Notes under the pieces: generated by a model
What the model saw: only the letters and a program-made list of their open reading frames with translations
What the model was told of the DNA's origin: nothing
Database searches by the model: none
Shown: positions 26,326-35,912 of the stretch, one piece after another
Layout: every line of letters begins with the position of its first letter
How positions within the stretch are numbered: the stretch's first letter is position 1
Assembly (NCBI RefSeq): GCF_011927785.1
Contig: NZ_JAATJK010000001.1
Location: 5,427,001-5,491,000, forward strand
Direction of reading: 5' to 3'
Source of the DNA: Micromonospora profundi
GTDB lineage: Bacteria; Actinomycetota; Actinomycetes; Mycobacteriales; Micromonosporaceae
Length of the DNA: 64,000 bases
Position numbers and translations under genes: made by a program

Positions 26326-26997
26326 TCAGCTGCGACGAACGGCCTCGCCGACCAGGTGGTCGCTGAACCAGGCACCTGCCTGGTCGGCCACCTGGTCGAG
26401 CGTGCCGGGTTCCTCGAACAGATGGGTAGCGCCCGGGACCACCCGCAGCTCGCCGACCTCACCCAACTCGCCGAGCGCCTGCTCGTTGAGCACTATCACT
26501 TCCTCGTCCAGGCCGCCGACAAGCAACAACGTGGGGGTACGCACCCGCGCCAGCGCCGCACCGGCCAGGTCGGGTCGACCGCCCCGGGACACCACAGCCC
26601 TCACCCGGTCCGCGCGGGACGCGGCGGCGACCAGAGCGGCGGCGGCACCCGTGCTGGCCCCGAAGAGACCGATGGGTACGTCCCCGGCGGGACGCTCGAC
26701 CGCCAGCCAGTCGACGATCCCGGCCAGCCTGCCAGCCAACAACCCGATGTCGAACCGCGGTTCGGCGGTACGCGCGTCCACCTCCTCCTCCGCCGGGGTG
26801 AGCAGGTCCACGAGCACAGTGGCGAGACCACGCCCGTTAAGCGTCCGGGCCACCGCCACGTTGCGCGGGCTGTGCCGCGAGCTGCCGCTGCCGTGCGCGA
26901 ACAGCACCACGCCGGCCGGATCAGCGGGCAGCAGCAGATCGGCGGGAAGCTGGACGTCCCCTACCGGAATGGTCACCGTGCTGCTCTGCTCGTCCAT
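26326..26997 (-). CDS. alpha/beta hydrolase (dienelactone hydrolase-like)
   Basis: 223 residues from ATG 26997 (GGAGGTGCGGT upstream). Core motifs are VVLFAHGSGSSRHSPRN (oxyanion loop), nucleophile S115 in GLFGASTGAAAA, an acid near D164 (LLLVGGLDEEV) and H192 in PGATHLFEEPG. Family members with this short form hydrolyse small esters or act on phosphoribosyl-type substrates; the substrate here is unknown. It ends 12 bases from the convergent AI-2E transporter. Confidence 0.85.
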   Translation of the reverse strand: MDEQSSTVTIPVGDVQLPADLLLPADPAGVVLFAHGSGSSRHSPRNVAVARTLNGRGLATVLVDLLTPAEEEVDARTAEPRFDIGLLAGRLAGIVDWLAVERPAGDVPIGLFGASTGAAAALVAAASRADRVRAVVSRGGRPDLAGAALARVRTPTLLLVGGLDEEVIVLNEQALGELGEVGELRVVPGATHLFEEPGTLDQVADQAGAWFSDHLVGEAVRRS

Positions 26998-27168
26998 ACC
27001 GCACCTCCGCGCGCTCGCCCGTCCCACGCGCGTACCCCGCCTGGGGCTTCGCACGCACCCGGGATGCCCGGGCCTGGGCCGCGTTTGTCGCAGATGCCGC
27101 CGGGTAGCCGGGAGGTGACCGCAGACCGCGCAGGCGCAACCGCGCCCCGACGGATCGCGAGGATCGCC

Positions 27169-27348
27169 ATGGCCAAGCAGCAGACCTCCCGGCAGCAGCA
27201 GATGGACGAACAGAACCGGCGCGAACAGGACACCGAGCGGAGCCGGAACTTCGGGGACGAGGCCTCCGAGGCCCGCCTGCCCGACGATCCCCGGGCGATG
27301 GCCCCCAGGGACGCCCTGGGCCGCCCGTCGACCGGAGAACCCGTCTGA
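27169..27348 (+). CDS. small hydrophilic protein, unknown
   Basis: 59 residues from ATG 27169 preceded by GCGAGGATCGCC. It is rich in Gln, Arg, Asp and Glu (MAKQQTSRQQQMDEQNRREQ at the start) with no hydrophobic core, so probably disordered. It ends just before a perfect hairpin, which supports a real transcription unit. No family is recognised. Confidence 0.55.
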   Translation: MAKQQTSRQQQMDEQNRREQDTERSRNFGDEASEARLPDDPRAMAPRDALGRPSTGEPV

Positions 27349-27360
27349 CGTACGCGTGCA

Positions 27361-27394
27361 ACGGCCGGGACGGGAGCACTCCCGTCCCGGCCGT
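27361..27394. terminator. near-perfect GC hairpin, convergent terminator
   Basis: Bases 27361-27376 and 27379-27394 are exactly complementary. With a realistic loop this gives about a 14-bp stem. It sits between the small hydrophilic gene (+) and the GH65 gene (-) and touches the latter's stop codon. Confidence 0.7.
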
Positions 27395-29766
27395 CACTCG
27401 TCGCGCTCGGGCAGCCGGAGCAGCGGCGACCGGCCCGGCGGGTGCTCCGCCGGCGCAGCCGTCGGCTCCGCCTGCGGCACGGGTACTGTCACCGGTTCGT
27501 CGGAGGTGACCCGCAGCAGCTGGTTGTGGTGGCGCAGCTCCACCACGTCGTCCGGGCCTCCGTGTCGCAGCGAGTACGTCGTCTCGTGCGGCCGGACGTC
27601 CACGCGCAGCGCCAGTCCGCGCCACTGCAACGAGAACTCAAGGCGGCTGAGCCGGCTGGAGAGCCGGGGCGCGAACGACAGCTGACCGTCGTGGTCGCGC
27701 AACCCGCCGAGCCCACCGATCAGGGCGAGCCACGCGCCGGCCAGCGAGGCCATGTGCACGCCGTCGCGGGTGTTCTCGTTGAGGTCGTGCAGGTCCATCA
27801 GCGCGGCTTCGCGCAGGTAGATGTGCGCCAGTTCGGGATAGCCCACCTCGGCGGCCAGCACCGCCTGCGTGCACGCCGACAGCGACGAGTCACGGACCGT
27901 CCGGCGCTCGTAGTAGAGGAAGTTGCGCAGCTTCTCCTCGGGGGTGAACGCGTCCCCCCGCCAGTGCATCGCCAGGACCAGGTCGGCCTGCTTGACCACC
28001 TGCTTGCGATACAGCTCGAAGTACGGATAGTGCAGCAGCAACGGGTACTTCTCCGCAGGCGTGTGCGCGAAGTCCCACTCCTGGAGGCGGGTGAACCCCT
28101 CCACCTGCTGGTGCACCTCCAGCTCGTCGTCGTACGGGATGTGCATCGCGGCGGCGGCATCCCGCCAGCTCGCCGCCTCCTCGTCGGTGACGCCGAGGCG
28201 GAACGCCTCGTCGCGGTAGCGCATCGCCGACTCGGCCGCGGTGAGCATGTTCCGCTGCGCCATCAGGTTCGTGTAGATGTTGTCGTTCTTCACGGCCGTG
28301 TACTCGTCCGGGCCGGTGACCCCGTCGATGTGGAACTGGCCGCGCCGGTCGTGGTGCCCGATCGAGCGCCACAGCCGGGCGGTCTCCACGAGCAGCTCCA
28401 GCCCGATCTCCCGCTCCAGCTGGGTGTCGCCGGTGACGAGCACGTACCGGCGCAGCGCGTCCGCGATGTCGGCGGCGATGTGGAACGCCGCGGTGCCGGC
28501 CGGCCAGTACCCGGAGGACTCCGGCCCCTCGATGGTTCGCCACGGGAACGCGGCGCCCTTGAGGTTGAGTGTCTCGGCCCGCTCGCGTGCCTGGTCAAGC
28601 GTGCTGTGTCGCCACTGCAACGCGCTGCGGACCGCGCTCGGCTGGGTGTACGTCAGCACCGGCAGGACGAACATCTCGGTGTCCCAGAAGGCGTGCCCGT
28701 CGTACCCGGGGCCGGTCAACCCCTTGGCCGAGATGGGCCGCTGCTCGGCACGGGCACCGGCCTGAAGCACGTGGAAGAGACCGAACCGGACGGCCTGCTG
28801 GATCTCCGGGTCGCCCTCGACGAGGACGTCCGCCGCGTCCCAGAACTCGTCGAGATAGCTGCGCTGCTCCCGGTGCAGCCCCTCCCATCCGTCGAGGCGG
28901 GCGCCGGCAAGCGCCGCGCCGACCTGGTCACGCAACGCCGGCAGGGAGCGTCGGCTCGACCAGCCGTACGTCAGGTACTTGACGATCCGCAGCTTCTCAC
29001 CGGGCTTGAGCACGCAGGCGATGGTCGTACGGACCCAGTCCTCGTACCCCTCGGACTCGATCGTGGTGCGGTCCGGACCGTGCACCTCGTGCTCCATGGC
29101 GGCGGCCACCCGCAACCCGGAGACCTTTGTGCGGTGGATCAGCTGCCCGCCGTCGGGTGTGGTCAGTTCCTCCTCGGCCTGCAAAGGCGACTCCAGGACC
29201 GCCGCGACCCGGGGGTCCTTGCTCTGCGCGGGCAGCGACTCGTTTGCCACCAGCTCGGACTGCACGATGAGCCGCAGCGGGCCGTCGACGGCCTCCACCT
29301 CGTAGTTGATCGCGGCCACCGACCGTTGGGTGAACGACACCAGCCGGGTGCTGCGGACCTTGACCTCACGGCCTGCCGGGGAGCGCCAGTGCAGCTCGCG
29401 GTGCAGGGTGCCGGCCCGCATGTCGAGCACCCGCTCGTGGGAGATCAGCTCGCCGTAGCGCACGTCGAGCGGTTCGTCGTCGACGAGCAGCCGGATCAGC
29501 TTGCCGTTCGTGACGTTGACGATGGTCTGGCCGGACTCGGGGAAGCCGTAGCCTGCCTCCGCGTACGGCAGCGGGCGAAGCTCGAAGAACGAGTTGAGGT
29601 AGGTGCCGGGCAGGCCGTGCGGCTCGCCCTCGTCGAGGTTGCCGCGCAGGCCCACGTGACCGTTGGACAGCGCGAAGACCGACTCCGACTGGGCCAGCAC
29701 GTCCATGTCCAGGCGGGTTTCCCGGATGTGCCAGGGCTCGACGGGATAGGCCCGTTCCCGGATCAC
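27394..29766 (-). CDS. glycoside hydrolase family 65 disaccharide phosphorylase
   Basis: 790 residues from GTG. It has GH65 architecture: N-terminal beta-sandwich (1-260; [17 protein letters not shown] near 35), helical linker, then an (alpha/alpha)6 barrel (about 310-690) and a C-terminal beta domain. The barrel has [16 protein letters not shown], and the catalytic Glu lies in [15 protein letters not shown] near residue 487. GH65 enzymes phosphorolyse trehalose, maltose, kojibiose or nigerose to beta-glucose 1-phosphate and glucose; the exact disaccharide cannot be read here. It overlaps the upstream beta-phosphoglucomutase-like gene by GTGA, so the two are coupled and the product can enter glycolysis. 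Confidence 0.93.
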   Translation of the reverse strand: MIRERAYPVEPWHIRETRLDMDVLAQSESVFALSNGHVGLRGNLDEGEPHGLPGTYLNSFFELRPLPYAEAGYGFPESGQTIVNVTNGKLIRLLVDDEPLDVRYGELISHERVLDMRAGTLHRELHWRSPAGREVKVRSTRLVSFTQRSVAAINYEVEAVDGPLRLIVQSELVANESLPAQSKDPRVAAVLESPLQAEEELTTPDGGQLIHRTKVSGLRVAAAMEHEVHGPDRTTIESEGYEDWVRTTIACVLKPGEKLRIVKYLTYGWSSRRSLPALRDQVGAALAGARLDGWEGLHREQRSYLDEFWDAADVLVEGDPEIQQAVRFGLFHVLQAGARAEQRPISAKGLTGPGYDGHAFWDTEMFVLPVLTYTQPSAVRSALQWRHSTLDQARERAETLNLKGAAFPWRTIEGPESSGYWPAGTAAFHIAADIADALRRYVLVTGDTQLEREIGLELLVETARLWRSIGHHDRRGQFHIDGVTGPDEYTAVKNDNIYTNLMAQRNMLTAAESAMRYRDEAFRLGVTDEEAASWRDAAAAMHIPYDDELEVHQQVEGFTRLQEWDFAHTPAEKYPLLLHYPYFELYRKQVVKQADLVLAMHWRGDAFTPEEKLRNFLYYERRTVRDSSLSACTQAVLAAEVGYPELAHIYLREAALMDLHDLNENTRDGVHMASLAGAWLALIGGLGGLRDHDGQLSFAPRLSSRLSRLEFSLQWRGLALRVDVRPHETTYSLRHGGPDDVVELRHHNQLLRVTSDEPVTVPVPQAEPTAAPAEHPPGRSPLLRLPERDE

Positions 29767-30566
29767 GCGGTGCCCCGATCGTCGCTCGTCGTCGCGTCGA
29801 CCGTACGCGTCGGCGGGTCGGCGTCACCGGCGTCGAGCAGGTCGGCGAGGTCCTTGACCACGATGTCGGCACCGTGCGCGAGCAACTCGTCAGCCTGACC
29901 GACCCGGTCGACGCCGACCACGAAGCCGAAACCGCCGGCGCGACCGGCGGCCACTCCGGAGAGCGCGTCCTCGAAGACGGCAGCCTGGGTGGGGTCGACG
30001 CCGAGCAGGGCGGCCCCGGCCAGGAAGGTGTCCGGCTGTGGCTTGCCGCGCAGCCCCTGCTGCCGGGCGACGATCCCGTCGACCCGCGCTTCCAGCAGTC
30101 GGTCCACCCCGGCTGCGGCGACCACCTCATGCCCGTTGGCGCTCGCGGTCACCACTGCCCGACGCAGCCCGGCGGCGGCCGCCGCCTCCAGGTAGCGCAC
30201 CGAGCCCGGGTAGACCTCGACGCCGTCGGTGCGCAGGTGCTCCAGTAGCAGGACGTTCTTGCGGTTGCCGACGCCGTTCACAGTGTCGGCGTCCGGTGGG
30301 TCGTCCGGGGTGCCCTCGGGGAGCACGATGCCACGGGAGGCGAGGAACGACCGGACGCCGTCGGCGCGCGGTCGGCCGTCGACGTACCTGTTGTAGTCGG
30401 GTCCGGGATCGAACGGCTGGAACGGAGTCCCGGTGGACGTCGCGTGCTGGCGCAGGAACTCGTCGAACGTTTGCGTCCAGGCGGCGTTGTGCACTCGGGC
30501 GGTCTGCGTCAGCACACCGTCCAGATCGAAGAGACAGGCGGTCACATGAGCAGGTAGGCCCAGCAC
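29763..30566 (-). CDS. HAD hydrolase, beta-phosphoglucomutase-like
   Basis: 267 residues from GTG 30566; GTG 30545 is a possible alternative. HAD motif I is FDLDGVLT (D14, D16). A helical cap includes [24 protein letters not shown], typical of beta-phosphoglucomutases. Motif III is around [12 protein letters not shown] and motif IV is [16 protein letters not shown]. It would convert beta-glucose 1-phosphate to glucose 6-phosphate. Stop/start overlap with the GH65 phosphorylase supports this job. The last 25 residues are a polar extension. Confidence 0.9.
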   Translation of the reverse strand: MLGLPAHVTACLFDLDGVLTQTARVHNAAWTQTFDEFLRQHATSTGTPFQPFDPGPDYNRYVDGRPRADGVRSFLASRGIVLPEGTPDDPPDADTVNGVGNRKNVLLLEHLRTDGVEVYPGSVRYLEAAAAAGLRRAVVTASANGHEVVAAAGVDRLLEARVDGIVARQQGLRGKPQPDTFLAGAALLGVDPTQAAVFEDALSGVAAGRAGGFGFVVGVDRVGQADELLAHGADIVVKDLADLLDAGDADPPTRTVDATTSDDRGTA

Positions 30567-30626
30567 GGTACGAATCTAACCACCCCGCCGGCCCGCAAAC
30601 CCCTTTTCGGTGACGCGCGCCGCCGC

Positions 30627-31091
30627 TCAGTTCGGTCGTAGCGTCCAGAGCACGGTGAGCGTCGATGTGTGCTTGCCGTCCTCGGTGCCGATCTGCACCT
30701 CGATCGGGAACTCGGGTCGCTGGCCGGCTTCGAGTTCGTCGATCACTTCCTGGGCGGGGCGACCGAGTCGCGCGGTGGCTAGGACGGGCCCGTACGCGCG
30801 CTTGTGGTAGGCGATGTCGGCCCGGACGACGAGCGGCACCATGCGGTCGAGCAGGTGCCCGAAGGCGACAAGCACGATCGTGCCGGAGGCCGTCTCGCCG
30901 AGCGTGAACATCGCGCCGGCGTGCGGCCCGCCGATGTGGTTGTGGATGGCCGGGGTGTCGGGCAGCCGCACGACCGCCCGCACCCCGCCGTCCGCCTCGG
31001 GTGCCACCTCGACGAATTCGATGCCGAGGGTACGGGCGAACGGCACCGCTTCCAGCATTCCGGCCGCCACCTGGCGGGAGTCGATTGTCAT
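30627..31091 (-). CDS. DUF4442/hotdog-fold thioesterase-like protein
   Basis: 154 residues. NHIGGPHAGAMFTLGETASGTIVLVAFG (about 51-78) is the conserved central helix segment of PaaI/DUF4442-type hotdog proteins, followed by VVRADIAYHKRAYGPVLATA. Such proteins usually hydrolyse acyl-CoA thioesters, but DUF4442 members are uncharacterised. It lies 60 bases upstream of the HAD gene on the same strand and may be in one transcription unit, although no functional link is evident. Confidence 0.85.
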   Translation of the reverse strand: MTIDSRQVAAGMLEAVPFARTLGIEFVEVAPEADGGVRAVVRLPDTPAIHNHIGGPHAGAMFTLGETASGTIVLVAFGHLLDRMVPLVVRADIAYHKRAYGPVLATARLGRPAQEVIDELEAGQRPEFPIEVQIGTEDGKHTSTLTVLWTLRPN

Positions 31092-31152
31092 GTGCCGACG
31101 TTACTCGTGGGTAACCAAGGCGGCAACCAGGCCTTTCCACCTGCCATCCCGG

Positions 31153-32160
31153 TCACAGGTTGGCGATCGTCCGCAGGATCTCGGCGTAGAAGTTGCCGTC
31201 GATGCTGCGGAAGAAGGCGAAATCCTGACCCGGGTCGCCGAAGAACGGGCGCAGTGTCCAGGCCAGCTGGGTCCCCACGAAGCCGAAGAGCAGGATCCAG
31301 ATGTAGAGCAGCGTCATGCTTGCCGGCCGCTGGGTCGGCTCGCCGCGGCGGACCGGCGGGGTGCCCCACGGACGGTTCGTCGCCGGGTAGCCGGGCGGCA
31401 GCACGCCGGGGGCCGGCTGCCCGCCCCACTGGGCCTGGGTGGGGACCTGCGCCGGGGTCTGGACAATCGGTGCCGCGGCGGGCGTGCCGCCGTTCGCGCC
31501 CGCCCCTGCCGCCGCCGCTCCGGCCGGCACTGCGACCGGCTCCGCGCCGGCGGAGGAGGTCGAACCGGCGGCCACGGTGGCCGGCACGGCGCCTGCGGAC
31601 ACGGCGGCCGGCGCCGGGGCGCTGACCTGGGCCGGGGTTTCGGCGGCCACCGCCGGGGCGAGCAGACCGTGGTCGTTGAGGACCTGCATCCCACCGGTCA
31701 GGAAGCGCAGCCCGACCAGCGCCGACAGCGTCAGGATGGCGACGTTCAGCAGCTTGAAGAAGCCGTAGTCCGGAGCGGTGATCAGGAAGAAGAGGCTGAT
31801 CGGCGCGAACGCCACAGCGAGCATCGAGGTGACGGTGATCGCCACCATCACCAGCGCCAACGACTGGCGCACCGACAACCGGGCGCCGAAGACCAGGTTG
31901 AACAGGTAGAGCGTGGGCAGGCAGATGGCAAGTGTGACAAGGAACAGCAGTGGCAGCTTCAGCGCGGAGGTGAGCGCCATGAGCGGGCTGTGGAAGGCAC
32001 CGAGCACCGCCCCGTAACAGGCGAGGGCGATGGCCGAGCTGGCCAGCATCCGCCCGGTCAGCGCGTTGAGATCACGCTCGGCCACGATTTGCTGCCAGAT
32101 GCCCTGCCGGTCACGCAGGATGCGCTCGATGACGAGCGGGCTGGGACGGTCACCCGACAC
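31153..32160 (-). CDS. multi-pass membrane protein with Ala/Pro-rich insert, unknown
   Basis: 335 residues from GTG 32160, chosen because GAGAGGGGTGCACCC precedes it; GTG codons at 32217 and 32187 are alternatives. Four to five membrane helices lie between residues 40 and 155 (including LPLLFLVTLAICLPTLYLFNLVFGA and LAVAFAPISLFFLIT). A long Ala/Pro/Gly low-complexity stretch (about 170-285) follows, then a final helix MTLLYIWILLFGFVGTQLAWTL and RPFFGDPGQDFAFFRSIDGNFY. The FAPISLFFLIT...YGFFKLLNVA pattern recurs in uncharacterised membrane proteins of other phyla. Function is unknown. Confidence 0.7.
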   Translation of the reverse strand: MSGDRPSPLVIERILRDRQGIWQQIVAERDLNALTGRMLASSAIALACYGAVLGAFHSPLMALTSALKLPLLFLVTLAICLPTLYLFNLVFGARLSVRQSLALVMVAITVTSMLAVAFAPISLFFLITAPDYGFFKLLNVAILTLSALVGLRFLTGGMQVLNDHGLLAPAVAAETPAQVSAPAPAAVSAGAVPATVAAGSTSSAGAEPVAVPAGAAAAGAGANGGTPAAAPIVQTPAQVPTQAQWGGQPAPGVLPPGYPATNRPWGTPPVRRGEPTQRPASMTLLYIWILLFGFVGTQLAWTLRPFFGDPGQDFAFFRSIDGNFYAEILRTIANL

Positions 32161-32253
32161 GGGTGCACCCCTCTCGGTGACTTTCACTGTGGACTGGGTG
32201 GGCAGACGGTAGGCCACCGGGAGGGCGGCTCGCCACCCCGCTCCGGCGTGGCG

Positions 32254-33552
32254 TTACCGCCAACCCACGTCGATCCGCGCGCCCCGCTCGTCGAAGAAGT
32301 GCAGCGCGTCCATCCGTACCGAGACCGCGAGCGGATGCCCGGCGGTGACCGCCGGGTACGGCGCCAGCCGCACCGCCAACTCGGCCGGCCGGCGATGGTG
32401 CCGACCCGGATCGGGGAGCACGCTGGTGCGGGTGCCATTGGCCTGCGGCTCCTCGGTCTCCACCGGCTTGCCGGTGAGCCGCTGCATCACCGCGCCGAAC
32501 CGACGCAGCCCTCGCTGACCGATCGGCGGCGAGTCCAGCGGTGCACCCATCTCGTCCACCATGATCGCGGTCGCCCCGATGTCGAGGAACGCCAGCGACT
32601 CGTGGCCGTGGTGCTCCAGGTAGCGGATCCGGCCGCGCAGCACATCACCGGGGCTGTCCGGAGCGACAGGAGTGAGCGCCTCGGCTCGCATCCCGACCAC
32701 GATCCGCTCGCCGTGGTAGTGCGCCACCGCCCGACTGCGGATGTCGTTCCAGGGCAGGTAGAGCGCCTGGTCACCGAGGTTGAGCGTGACGTACCGGTCG
32801 AGGTGGACGTAGACCGACGCCTCAAGCAGGTTCATCCGCGGGCTGCCGAGGAAGGCTGCCACGTAGAGCGTCGCTGGACGGCCGTACACCTGGGTGGGTG
32901 TGCCCACGTCCTGGAGCACCCCGCGGCGCATGATCGCGACCCGGTCGGCCATCGTCAGCGCCTCGGCCTGGTCGTGGGTGACGTAGACGGTGGTGACGCC
33001 CAGCTCCCGGGTCAGGCCCGAGATCTCCGCGCGCAGCTCGGCGCGGAGCCCGCTGTCAAGGTTGGACAGCGGTTCGTCCATCAGGAACAAGCCCGGTCGT
33101 CGGACGATTGCCCGGCCCATCGCTACCCGCTGGCGTTGCCCACCGGACAGCTGACCCGGCTTGCGGGCCAGAACGTCGTTGATGCCCAGCGCGCTCGCCA
33201 CGTCGGTGACGCGCTCACCTCGCGGCTCCGGCTCCACTCCGGCCAGCCGCAGCGGGAAGGCGATGTTGTCGCCCACTGTCATGTGCGGGTAGAGCGCGAA
33301 GTCCTGGAAGACCATCGCGATCTTGCGATCTCGCGGTGGCAGGTCGTTCGCCAGCTCGCCGTCCAGCAGGACCGCGCCCTCGGTCGGGTCCTCCAGACCG
33401 GCGATCATCCGCAGCACAGTGGACTTGCCGCAGCCGGACGGGCCCAGCAACACCATGAACTCGCCGTCGTTCACATCCAGGTTGATTTTGTCGACGGCCA
33501 GCGTGCCGTCCTTGAAGACCTTGCTCACATCCTTGAGCGCGACGGTGCTCAC
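32254..33552 (-). CDS. orphan MalK/MsiK-type ABC sugar-transporter ATPase
   Basis: 432 residues from GTG 33552, preceded by GGGGGAGGTGACG. All ABC motifs are present: Walker A 37-44 (GPSGCGKS), Q-loop MVFQDFALYPH, signature LSGGQ 135-139, Walker B LFLMDEP 155-161 and H-loop VTHDQ. The C-terminal third is a MalK-type regulatory TOBE region with a non-standard polar insert at about 360-390 and a MalK-like end (ALHFFDERGARID). No permease or binding-protein gene adjoins, as with Streptomyces MsiK, which energises several sugar importers. Sharing among importers is inferred. Confidence 0.88.
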   Translation of the reverse strand: MSTVALKDVSKVFKDGTLAVDKINLDVNDGEFMVLLGPSGCGKSTVLRMIAGLEDPTEGAVLLDGELANDLPPRDRKIAMVFQDFALYPHMTVGDNIAFPLRLAGVEPEPRGERVTDVASALGINDVLARKPGQLSGGQRQRVAMGRAIVRRPGLFLMDEPLSNLDSGLRAELRAEISGLTRELGVTTVYVTHDQAEALTMADRVAIMRRGVLQDVGTPTQVYGRPATLYVAAFLGSPRMNLLEASVYVHLDRYVTLNLGDQALYLPWNDIRSRAVAHYHGERIVVGMRAEALTPVAPDSPGDVLRGRIRYLEHHGHESLAFLDIGATAIMVDEMGAPLDSPPIGQRGLRRFGAVMQRLTGKPVETEEPQANGTRTSVLPDPGRHHRRPAELAVRLAPYPAVTAGHPLAVSVRMDALHFFDERGARIDVGWR

Positions 33553-33686
33553 CGTCACCTCCCCCAGCTTGTCGGCCGAACCCCACAAGACTGTGACCAG
33601 GATCATTGCGCTCGCACATCGGGTAAACGTCTCATGTTCGGCCGATGACGTTGCTATTACACGACACTAGGCGCCCGGGTGGGGCG
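33553..33686 (-). promoter_or_regulatory. probable promoter region of the orphan ABC ATPase
   Basis: The stretch at 33620-33668 is AT-richer than average. Read on the minus strand it gives GTGTAATAGCAACGTCATC and GAGACGTTTACCC ahead of the ATPase start at 33552. The region also contains the end of the glycopolymer operon at 33687, but no clear hairpin separates the two. Confidence 0.4.
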
Positions 33687-35897
33687 TCAGCACGGGCTCG
33701 ACTGCTCCGAGGGCTCGCCCAGGAACACCCGACGCACCACCCGCTCCGCCGCCCGGCCGTCGTCCAACGTGCAGAAACGGTCCCGAAACCGTTCCCGGGC
33801 GCTGTTCGCCCCGGCCGATCGCACCGCGCCGGTGCGGAACAGGTCGAGCAGATCCGTGAAGGTGGTGGCCACCGCGCCCGGCGGCTCGGCCGTGACGTCG
33901 AAGTAGACACCCCGAGCCAGACGGTACGACTCCCAGTCCGGCGCGTAAAGCACGATCGGGCGATCCAGCACCGCGTAGTCGAACATCGCCGAGGAATAGT
34001 CGGTGACCAGCACGTCGGCCACCAGGTAGAGGTCCTCCACCCGCTGGTAGCCGCTGACGTCGCGTACCCGTTCCCAGTTACCCGGCCGGCCGGGACGGCG
34101 ATCCCGATCGTGGAAGTAGTGACTGCGCATCAGCAGTTGGCCCGAGTCACCCAACGCCTCGACGAACCGGTCCGGCTGAAACGGGGGCCGGTAGCCGGGC
34201 AGGTGCTCGCGGTGCGTCGGGGCGTACAGCACCACCTGCTCGTCGGGGGTGAAGCCGAACTCCTGCCGCAGCCGCCGTACCTCGTCCGGACCGGCGGTGA
34301 CCAGCCGGTCGTTGCGCGGGTAGCCCATCTCCAGCGTGGTGTACGTGGCCGGGTACGCCCGGTCCCACATCTGGGTGGAGAAGCTGTTGGCGCTGACGCT
34401 GTAGTCCCAGCGGTCCACGCGGCGCAGCAGTCCTGCGAAGTCCATCCGTCCCGCACCGATGGGATAGCGCTGCTGGTCCAACCCCATCACCTTGACCGGG
34501 GTGCCGTGGTGGGTCTGCACGTGCACCTGGTCCGGCCGCTTGCGGACGAAGTCCGGGAAGTTCACGTTGTTGATCAGCCAGCGGGCCCGCGCCAGCACCC
34601 GGTAGTAGGCGGGAGTGCCTGCCACCACGTACTCCACCCCTGCTGGCACGGCGTCCACCCGGTCGCGGCGCACGATCCACACCCCACGCACGCCGGGGGC
34701 CAACCGGCGGGCGACCTCGTAGATCGCCGCCGGGTTGCAGGCGTAGCCGCGGTACCAGTAGGCGGCGTACACGGCGAGGGCCGGATCGACAGGCCGGCGC
34801 AGCTCCGCCCGGTAGTACTCGCGCAGCAGGCCGTCGCGGGTCACCCGGGCACTGCGACGGGCCACCGGCCCGACCCGCCGCTTGGCGGTCCGCACCTGCC
34901 GGCGGGCCGTGTCACGGGCTCGGCTGGCAGCCCGCAGCGCCGTGAACGTCCGCCACCGGCCGGCCGCGACCAGCCGGTGCTTGACCCCCTCCACCCCCTC
35001 CGGTACGGGGTAGCCGCCCTCGGGCAGCCACCGCGCGTAGTCCTCGGTGATCTGCGCGAAGAAGGCCGACCGCAACTCCGGTGCGATCCGCTGGCCGTTG
35101 CCGAGCACCGTCAGGTAGTGCCAGATCATCCGCTCGAACACCGCCGGCCGCAGCTCGTCCACAGCCGGCGACCAGGCGTCCATCAGGTGGAAGACCCGAT
35201 GCCACTGCGGGAAAACCTCGAAATGCCTGTCACCCCGGGTCTTGGTGATCGCGCCGGCACGGCGCTGCCGGTAGTTGACACACACCCGATCGAGTACGCC
35301 GATCCGCCGCGCCGCCATCAGCACCGGATAGCTGAACGAGACGTCCTCGTACCAGCCGTCCGAGAAACGCAGCCCCAGGTCGACAAGGAACTGCCTGCGG
35401 ACCAGCCGGTTCCAGGCGGTGTGCAGCAGCCGCATCGTCTCCGGCCGGTCCCGCAGCCGGAACGTGGCCGTCCCTGGTGACTCGGGAAACACCTCGGCCA
35501 TCGCACTGCGGGTGACTGTGTCGTTCCAGTACGCCCGGACGTGGTCGACGAGCAGCACGTCAGGTTTTGTCGTCCGCAGCCGCTCGGCGACCTCCGGCAG
35601 GCAGTCGGGCATCAGCCAGTCGTCACCGTCGATGAACCACACGTACTCGCCGACGGCCCGGTCCAGCCCGATGTTGCGGGCCGGACCGAGGCCGACGTTC
35701 TCCGGCAGCCGGACCGCACGGACCCGGGGGTCGCGGGCCGCGTACTCGTCGATGATCTCGCCGCTGGCGTCCGGCGAGCAGTCGTCGACGGCGATGACCT
35801 CGATGTCGGTGTCCGGTTGCCCGAGGATCGAGTCCAGGCATTCGCGCAGATATCCCTGCACCCGGAAGGCCGGCACCACGAAACTGATCAGGGTCAT
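33687..35897 (-). CDS. bifunctional GT2 glycosyltransferase / TagF-like glycerophosphotransferase
   Basis: 736 residues. Residues 1-230 form a GT-A glycosyltransferase 2 domain: ISFVVPAFRVQGYLRECLDSIL, VDDCSPD (38-44), the metal/nucleotide motif DGDD (90-93) and WYEDVSFSYPV. After a basic linker (about 325-350), residues 370-730 match the CDP-glycerol glycerophosphotransferase (TagB/TagF) fold, with HVQTHHGTPVKVMG near 458 and DVLVTDYSSAMFDYAVLDRPIVLY near 630. Together they would build a poly(polyol phosphate) glycopolymer at the membrane. Last gene of the operon that also encodes its likely exporter. Confidence 0.9.
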   Translation of the reverse strand: MTLISFVVPAFRVQGYLRECLDSILGQPDTDIEVIAVDDCSPDASGEIIDEYAARDPRVRAVRLPENVGLGPARNIGLDRAVGEYVWFIDGDDWLMPDCLPEVAERLRTTKPDVLLVDHVRAYWNDTVTRSAMAEVFPESPGTATFRLRDRPETMRLLHTAWNRLVRRQFLVDLGLRFSDGWYEDVSFSYPVLMAARRIGVLDRVCVNYRQRRAGAITKTRGDRHFEVFPQWHRVFHLMDAWSPAVDELRPAVFERMIWHYLTVLGNGQRIAPELRSAFFAQITEDYARWLPEGGYPVPEGVEGVKHRLVAAGRWRTFTALRAASRARDTARRQVRTAKRRVGPVARRSARVTRDGLLREYYRAELRRPVDPALAVYAAYWYRGYACNPAAIYEVARRLAPGVRGVWIVRRDRVDAVPAGVEYVVAGTPAYYRVLARARWLINNVNFPDFVRKRPDQVHVQTHHGTPVKVMGLDQQRYPIGAGRMDFAGLLRRVDRWDYSVSANSFSTQMWDRAYPATYTTLEMGYPRNDRLVTAGPDEVRRLRQEFGFTPDEQVVLYAPTHREHLPGYRPPFQPDRFVEALGDSGQLLMRSHYFHDRDRRPGRPGNWERVRDVSGYQRVEDLYLVADVLVTDYSSAMFDYAVLDRPIVLYAPDWESYRLARGVYFDVTAEPPGAVATTFTDLLDLFRTGAVRSAGANSARERFRDRFCTLDDGRAAERVVRRVFLGEPSEQSSPC

Positions 35898-35912
35898 CCG
35901 GCCGTCCCTCCG

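Noticed and set aside
30814..33648. A 944-codon plus-strand open frame
   Set aside because: It lies antisense to the membrane-protein and ABC-ATPase genes, which have full motifs and good starts; long antisense frames are normal in such GC-rich DNA.
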